DNA of 64,000 nucleotides from Beroe ovata (GCA_946803715.1 CAMPET010000038.1:86720-150719), one strand, 5' to 3'; positions 48,414 through 59,679 are shown, numbered from the stretch's first letter. Translations and numbers: made by a program. Notes: a model not told the origin generated them from the sequence alone.

Positions 48414-51400
48414 ATGTCTAAAAGATTAGCTACAGCTGCCAGACCAATGTCTAAATCAGGTAGACTTGGAACAACACTCCAGCGCCCACCTACTGGTTAG
48501 TATGACTGTCATCTAAAAATTGCAGATATAATCAATATCTAGTTTTCCTTGAGCTTTGGAACTGACTTTCTAGGAGCCCGCCTTGGAACTGCAAGACCTG
48601 GAACCAAATCAGGTGTTGCTCCTGGCACAGGAGCCCTCTCTAGTGCGGTCCAAGTGGCAGATAGGCCTATGACTCAACAGGTTTTTCTGGTTCATGTATA
48701 ATGTAATGGATTATACCTAAGTATTATGTGGACCAAACAAGGCAAACAGTGAAATTTATTTCTACAGGGCTTATCAGGGGTTAAAACAGGAGGTCTTGGC
48801 CCACAGCGGCAGGTTTTAGATGCCAGTTACTACTCTGGAATACTAAGGTCAAAGATAAATGATTTGAAGGGGGAAATTACCAGGATGGACAAAGAAAGTG
48901 GTGCTCTCAATGCAGAAAATGCCACATACTTGACTTTCGAGAGAAGAGCTGAAACACTTGCTGCACAGTTGAAAGAGAGACAGGTGAGCAATAGTGAATC
49001 ATCCCTTTTATATTTCATTATCATGTTGATATACCCTTGCTGTAGTGTTGGTAACATTGTATTACTTGCAATTATTCAGGGTGAGTTAGCTGACTACAAC
49101 CTTTTGATTGATAAAATCAATACCAACACTGATGTAGATGAAGTCACTGAGGACTGTGCTGCACTACAAGCTCAGAACAACCGTGACAGCAAAGGAGTTG
49201 AAATACTTTTTGGGGAGAAAAGGGAAAAAGAGAACCAAGTTGTTCAAGTATGAGTACTATATTTCACTTAATAGATTTCTGGGCACAGCTTGTAGAGTGT
49301 ATACTGCCCACGACTTGTTTCAAAGGTATTTCATGTGTCAACGTGACCTCATATTAAATAGTTATGTAAAGTTTTATTAAGCTGACTTAAAACTCTATTA
49401 GCTGGAGACAGAGATCAGGAAGCAAAGAGAAGCAACAAACACATTGCTACAAGAACTCGACTATGATACACAAGCTAAGTACATGCAGATGAAAGAAGCT
49501 AATTTCAATCTCCAGCAAAAAGCAGAGCATCTGCAGAGTCAGGTAGAGTTATATAGCCATGAGCATTAAACAATAAACAATCATATGATTATGAATAGAA
49601 TTATTGTTGGGGAGGTCATCCGAACATTGACTGCTATCATATAATGCAGGTTGACTCGTTAGCTGAGAAGGAAGCCAACTTACAGTCAGAACTTGAGTCG
49701 AATCCCTTGAAACAACGAGCATTTGAAATCAACCAGCGTATTACAGAGTTGACAGACAAACGGAACACTCTCAAGGGAGGTTTGTTTTGGCCCTATCTAA
49801 AATAAAAGGGTCTCAATTCGCCCATTGACTATGACACTGTGGCACTAACTGTGACACCCACTGTGACACTCACTGTGACACACACTGTGACACACCCTAC
49901 CCAGAGATCGAGTCGGAGGCCCAGTTGTCGCCTGAAGAGGAGAAGGCAAAGCATCTGAACCAAGTGAAGGAGGACAACAAGGAGATATCCGGATTTGAGG
50001 GCCGGATCAAGGAGCTGAGGAGTAAGATAGAGCAGTGTCAGGAGGAAATCGTGCGTTGTGAGGATAGTATCAATGATCAGGATAGTGATCAGGTGTGTGT
50101 GCATCTGTTGAAAATGTGATGGTTTCATGTAAGAGAGCGTACTTTTGATCTTGACATACTGTTATACAATGGACTGAGTGTAGGAGTGTACTGACATGCT
50201 GCCGTATATAATACTTGATACAATAGATCATTATTAAAATTGCTATGGTTACAAGACCTAATTAAAATATTGAGTTAGGTACTAGATTTGTGACTCCTTA
50301 AGTCTCCCTAAGATGAGAGAATTCTCCCTGATGTAGAGTTTGATAGTTCCTTACCGCTTTCTATCTCCTTATCGGTAGCGAGTCCCGACTCCCGACAAGT
50401 TGATTTCTGTTGACAAGTACAGAAAACATGACGTATATTGCAGAATGCATATTGAATACCTATCTGATTGTCTGTACAGTTAAGCATGCAGCACGTTGAT
50501 ACGTATCGATATCACTAGATACCGAATTTCATCCCAGGCTAAAAAGTACAAAGAGTTGAAGAAGAGAGAGGAACAGATCGAAGACTATCTCAGTAAACAC
50601 GATGCTCTGCTTGCTGAGGAGAGGGAAGCTAAGTCAATCCACGAGGAGAATATTGTCAAGTTGCTGGAGGCAATCTCCACAGGTTATATTGATCGTTATT
50701 GATCATTATTGATCGTCATCGATTGATCTGGTAAACTTAGCTGCTTTTGTAGTTACTGGAGATATTAATGTGGTTATCACTTAACATTATAATTGAAACT
50801 GATGTTTTAGGACTATCTCGTGCCAAGATGTTGCCGTCTGTCCGAGATTTCAAAGAGCTCAAAGAGGACCTCGAGTTTAAAGCAACTGAAGCTGAGAGAG
50901 CCAAAGATACTCTACAGACTCTTGAAACTGACAAGTCTAAACTGAAAAGTGACTTCCAGAAACTCGAGCAATTGGAGCAGAAAATAAACACTGAGATGGT
51001 GAGTTTATCAAAAAATAATTTCTTGTCTCGACTATCTTATGGAGGAACTATCACAGACATCACATCTCCCTAACCACTCATCAGGTACAACTTCAAGACA
51101 AGATCAGTAAGATGAATGAAGAACTGGAGGTGTACAGTGACACAGACAAGCTGAAAACAGATCTTCAGAAGAAACGAGCACAGCTGGAAACAGAGAGAGA
51201 AAAGATCTTGGGAACGAGGGATGCAAGCAAAGCCAACTTGGAGCAATTACAGGCAGAGGTGAGAGAGATTTATTTGATGGATTTAGAGGATAAATTCGGC
51301 AATTGATTTCTGCCATATTTGTGAGTTTTTGACTCAAATTTGATGATTTTTCATTTTTGTGGATCCGCAGCACGACGCACTGAAAGCATCGCTGGAAGAA

Positions 51401-51719
51401 AACGAAACCTATGTCCAACTCAGTAATCTGGAGAAGAAGTGGCAGCACATTGAGCAGAACAATCAGTTCATCAAGGATTTCATCGCCACGAAGGTTCGCC
51501 GTCAAAGCATTAAATTTTCATTCAATCTTATTTCTATTGGGAAGAATTTCTATGATTGGCGACGATCATATATAGGTAGTCCAGGATGTATTTCATACCC
51601 TCTCTCTCTCTCAGAGCCAAGAATCGGATTATGTTCCAATACGGAACAAGGTTAAGGAGGATGTGCAGAGTATCAACCTGATCTTACAGCAGTCTCTTGC
51701 CACTGCTGCTACACAGTGA
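48414..51719 (+). CDS. IFT74: IFT74, intraflagellar transport IFT-B core protein (588 aa)
   Basis: IFT74 forms a coiled-coil with IFT81 in the IFT-B core and helps carry tubulin into growing cilia. Twelve phase-matched exons: 48414-48495, 48574-48680, 48768-48983, 49080-49247, 49402-49542, 49650-49779, 49905-50092, 50538-50682, 50811-50998, 51085-51258, 51371-51493, 51615-51719. The N-terminus is basic and Gly/Arg/Pro-rich ([20 protein letters not shown]), the tubulin-binding type in this family. From about residue 85 it is almost all coiled coil. Family strings: [91 protein letters not shown] and ATKSQESDY. Length matches the ~600-aa family norm. The last codons lie in the first unit of a minisatellite that continues downstream. 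No X-box seen in the 260 bp before the ATG. Confidence 0.96.
49828..49898 (+). repeat. Short ACTGTGACAC repeat in an IFT74 intron
   Basis: About five copies of a 14-bp ACTGTGACACnCAC unit immediately before the acceptor of the exon 49905-50092, leaving a poor polypyrimidine tract. Confidence 0.8.
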
Positions 51720-51830
51720 CAAGTCACGTGCCACTGCTGCTACACTGTTAAGTCACGTGCCACTGCTGCCACACAGTGACAAGTCACGTGCCACAAATGC
51801 TACACTGTTAAGTCACGTGATACCTCCTCA
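51698..51830 (+). repeat. 29-31-bp minisatellite spanning the IFT74 stop codon
   Basis: Units GCCACTGCTGCTACACAGTG plus ACAAGTCACGT repeat about four times. The first copy encodes the last IFT74 residues and the stop (ATAATQ*); later copies lie in the 3' UTR. Each unit supplies a GTCACGTG palindrome. Confidence 0.88.
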
Positions 51831-52248
51831 CCGTGTAGTCACGTGATTTATCTATCTGATGGGGAATTTTCTGTTTTCAGTGGGTTTTTGCCGGGTGTTT
51901 CATCTATATCTATCCAGAGAGTATGCAAATATATCACGGTGCTGGACATCACGCATATACTACCTGGATATTGTACAGAATGATATGGTCGCGTCACACG
52001 TGTTTGCCCTCTTTTCCAGTGTGAATATTACATTATTTGTTTGTATATAACAGGGATCGCGAGTCATTCGCACTTTCAGTTGTAAATTTTACCCATTTTC
52101 ATCTTTACTGGTCCCTCTCAAAAGACACTGCTTGTAACCTCTCGAGAGGTTGTGAATGAAAAGCTGTTTTTTCCTCTTTGGTCTATCATTTACTAACGCA
52201 ACGTCTCTGTATAGGAAGTAACCGAGCGCGGCAGCGCTTGCTGCAACA
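51831..52248. other. Intergenic between IFT74 and MLF
   Basis: Holds the IFT74 3' end and the MLF promoter. No distinctive element beyond two more TCACGTGA sites at 51813-51845. Confidence 0.5.
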
Positions 52249-53910
52249 ATGTTTCGAGGATTTGATGACGACCCTTTCTTTAGGTACTTACCGTATAATT
52301 CCCTGACTAAAATTCATTTGGTATTCTGTGTATGAGGACCATGGTAACTAAAAGAATATCCCTGAACTGAAGTGATCCTACTTCAGAGAGTTCAATGATG
52401 GGATGCGACAGCGACACGGCGATATGTTAGGTGGAATGATGGGCGGAGGCGACATGTTCCGTGAAATGGATAACATGATGAACAACATGATGCGTGGATT
52501 CCGATCTGACATGGTGAGGAGTGGTCTTTTTCTGTTCTCAAACATGAAAATTGGATCTTGACTGGTTTAAGGTTTTGACGCTGGGCAACTGCAAGCATTG
52601 CAACTGCTGTTAATGCAACAGCAGTGCAGTAGCTGTGTAGCTAACCATGGACAGGATATCAAATGTAGTATTTTGTAAGTAATACGTGTATCAGGGAATG
52701 ATTGAAGGACCGAGGGGTGGTGAGGGTGGAAGATCTGATAGACAGAGAGACAGACAGTCGGACAGACAGTCGGACAGACAGGTTGCTGAGAGACCCTCAA
52801 TGAGGTCATTCTTCCCCGATATGGTAAGACTTCCTCCAATTCTGACAGTGACATTCAGCATCTTCTTTGTTCCAGCCATTGCTGTTATCAGCTGCCAGAC
52901 TCAAATCAAATATCTTAATTCACATCGAACACTGTCCAGAGCAGCCTTGGACGACAAATGGACGAGATGGCACGGGACGGAAACGTCCACAGTTTCTCGT
53001 CACAGCAAGTGTACAGCTACCGTAACGACGGAAGTGGAGAGCCCCAGGAATACCAAGCTATTTCAACCACAGCAACTGCGCCCGGCGGGGTGGGTTACTC
53101 GCTGCATACGTCACGTGACATGTTGACTCACACGCGTGATCTTGTCACGTGACATGGTGAATCACGCGTGTGATCTTGTCACGTGAAAAGGTGACTCACG
53201 CGCGTGGTCTTGTCACGTGACTCTCATGATCGTAGAATGTATCCTGATTGCAGGTGAAGGAGACGAAGAAGGGATACAAGGATTCCTCCACCAAGACACA
53301 AAAGATGCAGTATGGGAGATATCTTGGGGATAGATCCACCATACAGGAGCGATCACAGGTCAGCTGTTGCAAAGACATGTTCAGTTTTCAGTCAATTATT
53401 GACCTCCAACGTGCGCAGTTGTCCGGCAGCCGTCGTATACAATAAACATTTGATCAACATTAGACATTGGAGTAAAAAAGAAGCCACTAGGGATATTTTG
53501 TTAACGCCCGTGCCAACAATACGGCAGTCAAAACTCCGACATGTTTTATGAGTAATAGATCAATGTGACACATTCATTATTATTACAGGTACGTGACCAA
53601 CGAGAAGAGAAGACGGATTATAACGGGTTCACTGAGAGTGAAGCTCCTGAGTTTGACAAAGAGTGGGGCAGTAAGGCGGGGAGCTTGTACAGGCCCTCCA
53701 TGGGGAATGAACCTGGCAGGAGCAGCAAGAACAGGGGTAATTCTCATCTGGGTCAAACATCGGCGTCTTTTCTCTATGCACCCAACGGGCACCCAACTCA
53801 TCTGTTTGGTGATGATTTTCTCATTTTATCATTGCATATTCTCAGAAGTAGACGGACCCAGAAACAAGCACAAGGCGCTGCCTGCTCCTCGACAAAGGAA
53901 GGACGAGTAA
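52249..53910 (+). CDS. MLF: Myeloid leukemia factor (MLF1/MLF2-type) protein (252 aa)
   Basis: MLF proteins are small adaptors between nucleus and cytoplasm linked to protein quality control, cell-cycle and transcription; the exact role is unsettled. Seven exons in phase: 52249-52283, 52387-52513, 52695-52823, 52940-53089, 53254-53358, 53589-53736, 53846-53910. Family marks: start MFRGFDDDPFF, a Met/Gly-rich stretch (GGMMGGGDMFREMDNMMNNM), GNVHSFSSQQVYSYRNDGSG, TTATAPGGVKETKKGYKDS, DRSTIQERSQVRDQREEKTD and EAPEFDKEWGSK. Length falls between MLF1 (~268) and MLF2 (~248). Exon 3 has an in-frame DRQSDRQSDRQ repeat from a GACAGACAGTCG microsatellite. Intron 4 holds a CACGTG minisatellite. The start is unambiguous because the family begins MF. 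Confidence 0.93.
53111..53224 (+). repeat. 34-bp minisatellite with CACGTG and ACGCGT cores in an MLF intron
   Basis: Three full units plus a partial: TCACGTGACATGnTGA, then CTCACnCGCGTGnTCTTG. Start positions are 53111, 53145, 53179 and 53213, exactly 34 bp apart. Confidence 0.92.
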
Positions 53911-54880
53911 AGAAACTCAACAAATGTTCTCGTGAACAAATGTTCTCGTGAACAAATGTTCTCGTGAAACTGAACAACTATATGATGTAGATAGACACCA
54001 CTCAACTGATTTATTAAGACTGCATGCTGCTCAGAATTTTCGAAAATTGTGTAATTTGAAATTTTTTATTAAAAAGGAAAGCATGAAACTAAATGTTTGT
54101 GAAGACACGAATGCATGGATTTCAATATTTCGATGAAAATGTTCGACTTCAAAGTGTATTCCAATGAAAATCGCGTTATTAATTTGTCGCACTTGAATTC
54201 ATGGAACGCGCGACAATATTTCTCTGTACAAAATGTGCTGTGTTGCGCACTTACATGCCCAAATATGGTATTCAATTCTTACCGGTTGCTATGGATACAA
54301 TACTTAATACTGGCCTGACGGCCTGTTTTGATCGCTCAACTCGTTTCGCCATCGATTGTGTGATTTCTGGGAAAATACGGCAAAAAAGAGAATTGAGAAA
54401 TCTGCTCATCACCAAGTGATCGAATGGAAGAGCGGAAAATATTTCATATCACGTCAAATGGTGACAGCTCCTGTCACCGTCGACTACCCCAACGATCAAT
54501 GTAAACACGTTGTTTAAAATAATCGAAACAGATAGATCACTTTATTTACAATTAAAACTTTCATCTCAACGCAACAGTATAACTGAAACACTGTTTCTCA
54601 TAAGATAAAATCCCTATATATTTTCATAGCCCTACTTTCTCAACTAAATACTCAAGGCAAAAGACATGATTTTGATCGAGACTCGATTTTTATAAATTAT
54701 GCTCTTACAAATATATGAACAAGTCGGAAAAGTGAGAGCTCAAATGAAGAAAATTGTCGTTTATCTGTACATGAACAGAGTCACTCTCCCCTCATTCATT
54801 TGACAGCATTCAGCACACATTATAGTGATCAGTACGTAGTAAGAACATGGCGAAGTTTCACTCGGTTTACTTCGCTCACA
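53911..54880. other. Convergent gap between MLF and RSPH3
   Basis: A 16-bp unit (ACAAATGTTCTCGTGA) repeats three times at 53922-53967 directly after the MLF stop. TTTATT at 54541-54546 is an AATAAA on the RSPH3 strand and a candidate polyadenylation signal 335 bp past its stop. Otherwise no feature. Confidence 0.5.
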
Positions 54881-57800
54881 CTATTCAGTCTCTGGTACAT
54901 CAGTAGTAGTTGTAGCCTCCTCAGGAATGGGATCAATGGCACCAGCCGGCTGTGAGATGACGACAGGGGTGGCTATAACTGGAGTGGCTGGTGCCGGGAC
55001 TGCCACCTCCTCCTCATCCAAGTCGAGGTCCAGCATTTCCCACGACCGCTTGTTCCTAGTGTGTTCTGTTTAATTTTAGTAACGGAAGTTCAAAACTATT
55101 TCTTATCTAATCAGCTTTAAATTGCAGTACAAAATAACGTTATTCGAAAGTGTGCTACACCAACCTTCGGTCACAAACTGTCCTGATCAGCTCATCTACC
55201 ATAACTCTGGAGAGCAGTACATGTCCCATGTTCTCCTTGACTCTGTTCAGCAGCCAAGGGACAAAGTTACCCTCGACATCCTTAGCAACTGGGTCATAGA
55301 AGTAACCGTTCTCGGACAGTGCTCCGAAGACAGATGGCACCAAATCAGACAGATAGTTCTGAGCGAAGGCTCGGGCTGCAATTTTCCTGGCAGTTTCTGC
55401 CTCAACGGCAAGCACCTCCCGTTGCTGTGCCATTCGTCGCTGTTTCTCTTCACAATGACGTCTTTCCTGTTCCTCGAGACGCTGTGTCTCTACGAGTTCA
55501 GCATGTCTCAACTCTTCGAATTGTCTCTGTGCGGAGATAACAGTTTTGAGTTTTCGCAGCAATGTATGGTTGTTGACAGAGCTATTTGATCAACCACTGA
55601 TGTCAAGAATGCGTTCATTTCAGGGCATTTCATCCCAAACCTGTTGGGCTCTGAGGTTTGCGAGTTCTTCTTCTTCCATGACCTCCATAAGTGCTTGTTC
55701 TATCGTCTTACCAACCAACACTTCAAGAATGGGCTTCACCTCTATGTCGAAATCAAACAGCTGAAAGAAAAGAGTTGAAATGACCCGCTTCGTACACTTG
55801 CACGGTGAATAACCATTCACTTCAAACTTAAAAACTTCGCATTCAACTGTCATGATACCTCTCCGTCAAGTATCTGAGTCTGGTTATCAACTCCGGTCTT
55901 AGCTGGAACGAAGAGCGGTGTGGGTGGTCTGTCCAGGAATGCATCTGTCTGACACTCTACATCAGCCTCTTCAACTCGATCTGTGGGATCATGTGGAGTC
56001 AATCTTTCAATCGAAATTTATCGAAATGAAGGCTCCAATAGAAGCAGTGTGAATGTGATACTCCTCCGACTAACGCTGGGCGTTAGTAACGCCCATGAAA
56101 TGATACATATTCATATTCCTACCTTTGATTTCTTCAAGGTAAAGTTCTGTCTGCACATCAATGTGTTTCCTGCCATCTACTGGTTCTGCTGATCGAGGTC
56201 TCAGCTGATCGGTTGCCCTCTTTCTGGCTAGGATCCGCCTTCTGGCTTCCGCTTGTCTCTGAACCTCAATTGGGTCTGGTTGAATTGTCTGAAGTGAAGG
56301 CTCGTCATTTTGTGACCGGTTGCTATCAAAGTGACAAATATTGCGCGGCGCTATTTTCACGCGCGCGAATAGATTTTGTGCATACACTAGTGCACTTTTT
56401 ATTTCAGAAAATCGCAATTTCTATGACAACCAAATACAAATGTGCTAGTATTCTAGTTAAGACATGAAATTAAGTATCCGCGGCAGACCATAGCAGCCAG
56501 ATTATTATTCATTTCACCTCATGGATAATTGATGTACACCCATATGACAGAACTAAACGATGTATAATCAACGATTCATGGATTGTTTGATGGTCCTGAA
56601 TGATTATAACTATAGCTCCTCATCATAGGATCAGCGGTATATTGGTTATTGGTGAAGCAAGAACTATTACAGAAGGGCTGAGAGAAGCCAAGAAATATAG
56701 GTTGAGACATGGTCAATAACGCTTTACTAAATTTGTCGGCGATTAAACATGGATATGGATGAGAAAGACGTCATCAATACGGCGGAAAGGGTTCTACTTT
56801 CAGCGTTGTGTCGCCACTGTTATATTCCTCATGAAATGGCTCGTAAAATAGTGAGCCTTATCTTAATTAACGACCGAAAAGCCGAACTGCAATATGATAT
56901 TCAAAATTTCACAGGCACCATTCATGAAATCACCTCAATATCGAATGGTATGAAGAATTTTCGCCCGAACCGGTCATACGATAACACCATCGTAATACCT
57001 TTCACAGATTTTGCAATGTTTCCCCTCTTTGTGCTGTTTCTCCCCATTCTTCAACTTATCGAATGTTGCGTAGATCAGACCTGTTTCCAGACAAGCTCAG
57101 ATAATACAACACTTGGATCAGCATCAACACAACACTTGGATCAGCATCTTGACTCTGCAGCATCAGTGACATTCCTCTCAGAAAGCCCTTTCACTGGAGG
57201 TGTTGCGACTACTATTCAATGGAATGTTACGGGGATAATCTCAGAAAACCTGCACGTGCAATGCAATACAACGAACTACACCACTTCCAATGCTAGTTCT
57301 ACCCTTTCCGTTACGTTTACATCTGATGATGACATTATTCTGTGTACAGTTTACAACCTCACGCACCCCATTTTCTCAACAACATTGTATCGTGTTGGAT
57401 GGAACTGTTCGGCTGGCGAGTATGGTAATATGAAGTTACAGTGTTTGACATGTGACCTCGGCTACACAAGCGTATCCGGCAGTGACACATGTTACCATGG
57501 TAACAGTTCGTGTCACCCAGGGCAGTACGGACTGGGGGATAACTGTAGCTTGTGTCCGTGGGGCTTGACAAGTGTCAATCAGTCCGTCAAGATACAGGAT
57601 TGTTACAAACCATCTGATAAACCATGCCCTCTGAACTACTACTCCAATCAAACGTCGTGTCTACTGTGTCCGTTTGGATATATCTCGCAGCCGGGTGCAG
57701 GGAAACTACATGATTGTGTCCAAGCTTCCAGTCACAGCCAGGAGAACTGCTACAAATCCGCAGGGTCAGAGTGTTCAGTTTGTCCAGATGGGACAATCAG

Positions 57801-59503
57801 TGGACCAGGAGGAAGTAAAGTAGAGGACTGTGTCCCACGTAACAGCACCTGTGTCACAGGAGAATACGGCGTGGACACGTGCAAAGAGTGCCCGTGGGGC
57901 ACAACAAGTGGCGGAGTGGTTAAAGTGGAGGAATGTTACACGCCAAGGGGTAACTGCTCAACTGACCACTACATCACACAAAATTGTACTGCGTGTCAGG
58001 GAGACTGTGACGGTTGCTTAGCAACAATGTGTGTAGCGTGCCCTGCAAACTACACTAGCATACCCGGGGCTGCTAAGCTACAAGATTGTCGTGTTAGGTG
58101 TCCTGTTGGCTGGTATAGCTCACCGCATAGCAACAACACTGTACTTGAATCACATGGTAACACCTACACAACACCTGTGAGTGTGACACCATGTGTGCGG
58201 TGTCCTAATGACACCACCAGTCCAGTGGGCAGCACCAGTCTGTCTGACTGTCATGCTACAGGTCCCAGTGCGCAGGTACTGTTCTTCATAGGAGTGCTAG
58301 TTGTCATGGTAATGTTAGGACTGGTTATGGTAGGAACAATTGTCAGGTACCACTTCAAGAGACAGTACAAAGCCCGCAGGCTGAGAGAATTCTTCGAAAA
58401 GCAGCGGAATGTTCACGGAACTTATATCATCCAGAGCAAAGGTGCAATTGGTGAAGATAGCGGTGTCTTCGATTTGTGATAATTTGGACTGGGCGATTCT
58501 TGTTGAAGATCAATTTCAGAAAAAGCTTTTTTCCATGAAATGCTTAATCATGTTAATGCTTATAGGATGGCTGGATCTATTATAATATACCTTGTAAAAT
58601 TGCTTGCTTTTAAACGTTAATATTAGTTCGATTTGAAATACGAATAAAACCGATTTTTTCACTCGCACTGCATTAAACCCATGTATATATCTCAAGTGCA
58701 GATGAATAGTTTTACAAATTAAAACTCANCCGCAGGCTGAGAGAATTCTTCGAAAAGCAGCGAAATGTTCATGGGACTTATATCATCCAGAGCAAAGGTG
58801 CTATTGGTGAAGATAGCGGTGTCTTCGATTTGTGATAATTTGGACTGGACGATTCTTGTTGAAGATCAATTTCAGAAAAAGCTTTTTTTCCATGAAATGC
58901 TTAATGCTTATAGGATGGCTGGATCTATTGTAATATACCCTGTAAAATTGCTTGCTCCTAAACGTTAATATTATTTCGGTTTGAAATACGACTAAAACCT
59001 ATTTATTTCATTCGCAAGTATATATCGATTTGAAATACGACTAAAACCGATTTATTTCACTCGCAAGTATATATCACAAGTGCAGATGAATAGTTTTACA
59101 AATTAAAACTCACCGCCGGGAGGACATGCTGAGCGTACGTGTTTCCTCTGACTATCCGTCTGTCATACATAATGTTACCGTAAATCCCAGGTCCGTCATT
59201 CGTGCTGCAAGCAAAGTAATTAACCATCTTCTATTACAGTGTATTATAGAGAACACAGACAGGGAACACGGTGACATTCCAATAGTGCACTCCTCGGATA
59301 CATTCCAAATATCAGCAAAGTGCTCCCTGTCAGCTACTACAAAGTTATCCCTGACTGTAGGAATTCCCCCCCCCCGGCCCCAGACTCTCTACTCACGTCA
59401 TGTAAGGGTCCCTGAACTTCATGCCTGGTGGGCCCTCATGTGGCTTCGACTGGAACGTGTACGTACCCGCTTGATCGGGCATCTTTGCAGCTGTTGCAGC
59501 CAT
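54881..59503 (-). CDS. RSPH3: RSPH3, radial spoke head protein 3 (380 aa)
   Basis: RSPH3 is a stalk component of axonemal radial spokes and an A-kinase anchoring protein in motile cilia. Seven minus-strand exons, phases all matching: 59397-59503, 59114-59204, 56123-56288, 55859-55980, 55641-55760, 55165-55526, 54881-55055. Strings diagnostic of the family: YGNIMYDRRIVRGNTYAQ, PIEVQRQAEARRRILARK, DGRKHIDVQTELYLEEI, ADVECQTDAFLDRPPTPLF, LFDFDIEVKPILEVLVGKTI, EVMEEEELANLRAQQ, RKIAARAFAQNYLSDLVPSV and ENGYFYDPVAKDVEG. The C-terminus is acidic then Pro/Thr-rich. The donor of exon 6 is CGAAG|GTTGGT; this choice keeps the acidic tail in frame. Exon 1 is set by phase and by a good X-box 88 bp upstream of the ATG. 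The large intron 59113-56289 holds another gene on the opposite strand. Confidence 0.95.
56749..58479 (+). CDS. Cysteine-rich single-pass membrane protein nested in an RSPH3 intron (576 aa or 487 aa)
   Basis: An intronless frame antisense to RSPH3. Two starts are possible. The ATG at 57016 gives a classical signal peptide (MFPLFVLFLPILQLIECC) and a 487-aa type I protein, which I favour. The upstream ATG at 56749 would place 89 polar residues before that hydrophobic stretch; CTTTCACAG just before 57016 could also be an acceptor. The ectodomain has a small N-glycosylation-rich part, then about six Cys-rich units of the form C..C..G..S..G...C (for example CSLCPWGLTSVNQ, CLLCPFGYISQPGAGK, CSVCPDGTISGPGGSK), like the GCC2/GCC3 (ephrin-receptor-like) repeats. 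A membrane helix (VLFFIGVLVVMVMLGLVMVG, about 511-533 of 576) is followed by a basic 43-aa tail ending GEDSGVFDL. AATAAA at 58643. A role as receptor or adhesion protein is inference. Confidence 0.8.
   Translation: MDMDEKDVINTAERVLLSALCRHCYIPHEMARKIVSLILINDRKAELQYDIQNFTGTIHEITSISNGMKNFRPNRSYDNTIVIPFTDFAMFPLFVLFLPILQLIECCVDQTCFQTSSDNTTLGSASTQHLDQHLDSAASVTFLSESPFTGGVATTIQWNVTGIISENLHVQCNTTNYTTSNASSTLSVTFTSDDDIILCTVYNLTHPIFSTTLYRVGWNCSAGEYGNMKLQCLTCDLGYTSVSGSDTCYHGNSSCHPGQYGLGDNCSLCPWGLTSVNQSVKIQDCYKPSDKPCPLNYYSNQTSCLLCPFGYISQPGAGKLHDCVQASSHSQENCYKSAGSECSVCPDGTISGPGGSKVEDCVPRNSTCVTGEYGVDTCKECPWGTTSGGVVKVEECYTPRGNCSTDHYITQNCTACQGDCDGCLATMCVACPANYTSIPGAAKLQDCRVRCPVGWYSSPHSNNTVLESHGNTYTTPVSVTPCVRCPNDTTSPVGSTSLSDCHATGPSAQVLFFIGVLVVMVMLGLVMVGTIVRYHFKRQYKARRLREFFEKQRNVHGTYIIQSKGAIGEDSGVFDL
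58374..58729 (+). repeat. Direct repeat copy 1 (gene 3' end plus flank)
   Basis: Runs from CCGCAGGCTGAGAGAATTC in the last 35 codons of the membrane-protein gene through its stop and 3' flank to AATTAAAACTCA. It ends at a single N (58729) where copy 2 begins. Confidence 0.85.
58730..59112 (+). repeat. Direct repeat copy 2, truncated gene 3' end
   Basis: Begins with the same CCGCAGGCTGAGAGAATTC, encodes the same tail (YIIQSKGAIGEDSGVFDL) and stop, then similar flank ending AATTAAAACTCACC at the RSPH3 exon-2 donor. Small substitutions and indels are visible, including loss of the AATAAA (now ACTAAA) and a duplicated GATTTGAAATACGACTAAAAC block. The N at the join makes an assembly duplicate of two alleles as likely as a true duplication. 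Confidence 0.85.
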
Positions 59504-59590
59504 CCTACTGCATGGGAGTGAGTCATCAGAATGAATTCGTAAACCATCGCACAATGTACAATTTCGAAAAAATGAGATATCAAGTGAAAT

Positions 59591-59604
59591 GTTACCGTGG
59601 AAAC
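59591..59604 (-). promoter_or_regulatory. RFX X-box upstream of RSPH3
   Basis: GTTACCGTGGAAAC: both half-sites (GTTACC and GGAAAC) fit the X-box consensus with the usual 2-nt spacer. It sits 88 bp upstream of the RSPH3 ATG. RFX factors drive cilium genes through such sites in animals; binding here is inference. Confidence 0.7.
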
Positions 59605-59679
59605 TCGCAGCAACATTTTTCCGCAATGATACAACCTACCTCTAATCGCCATGCAACAATGTGTGCATGACAACAAACT

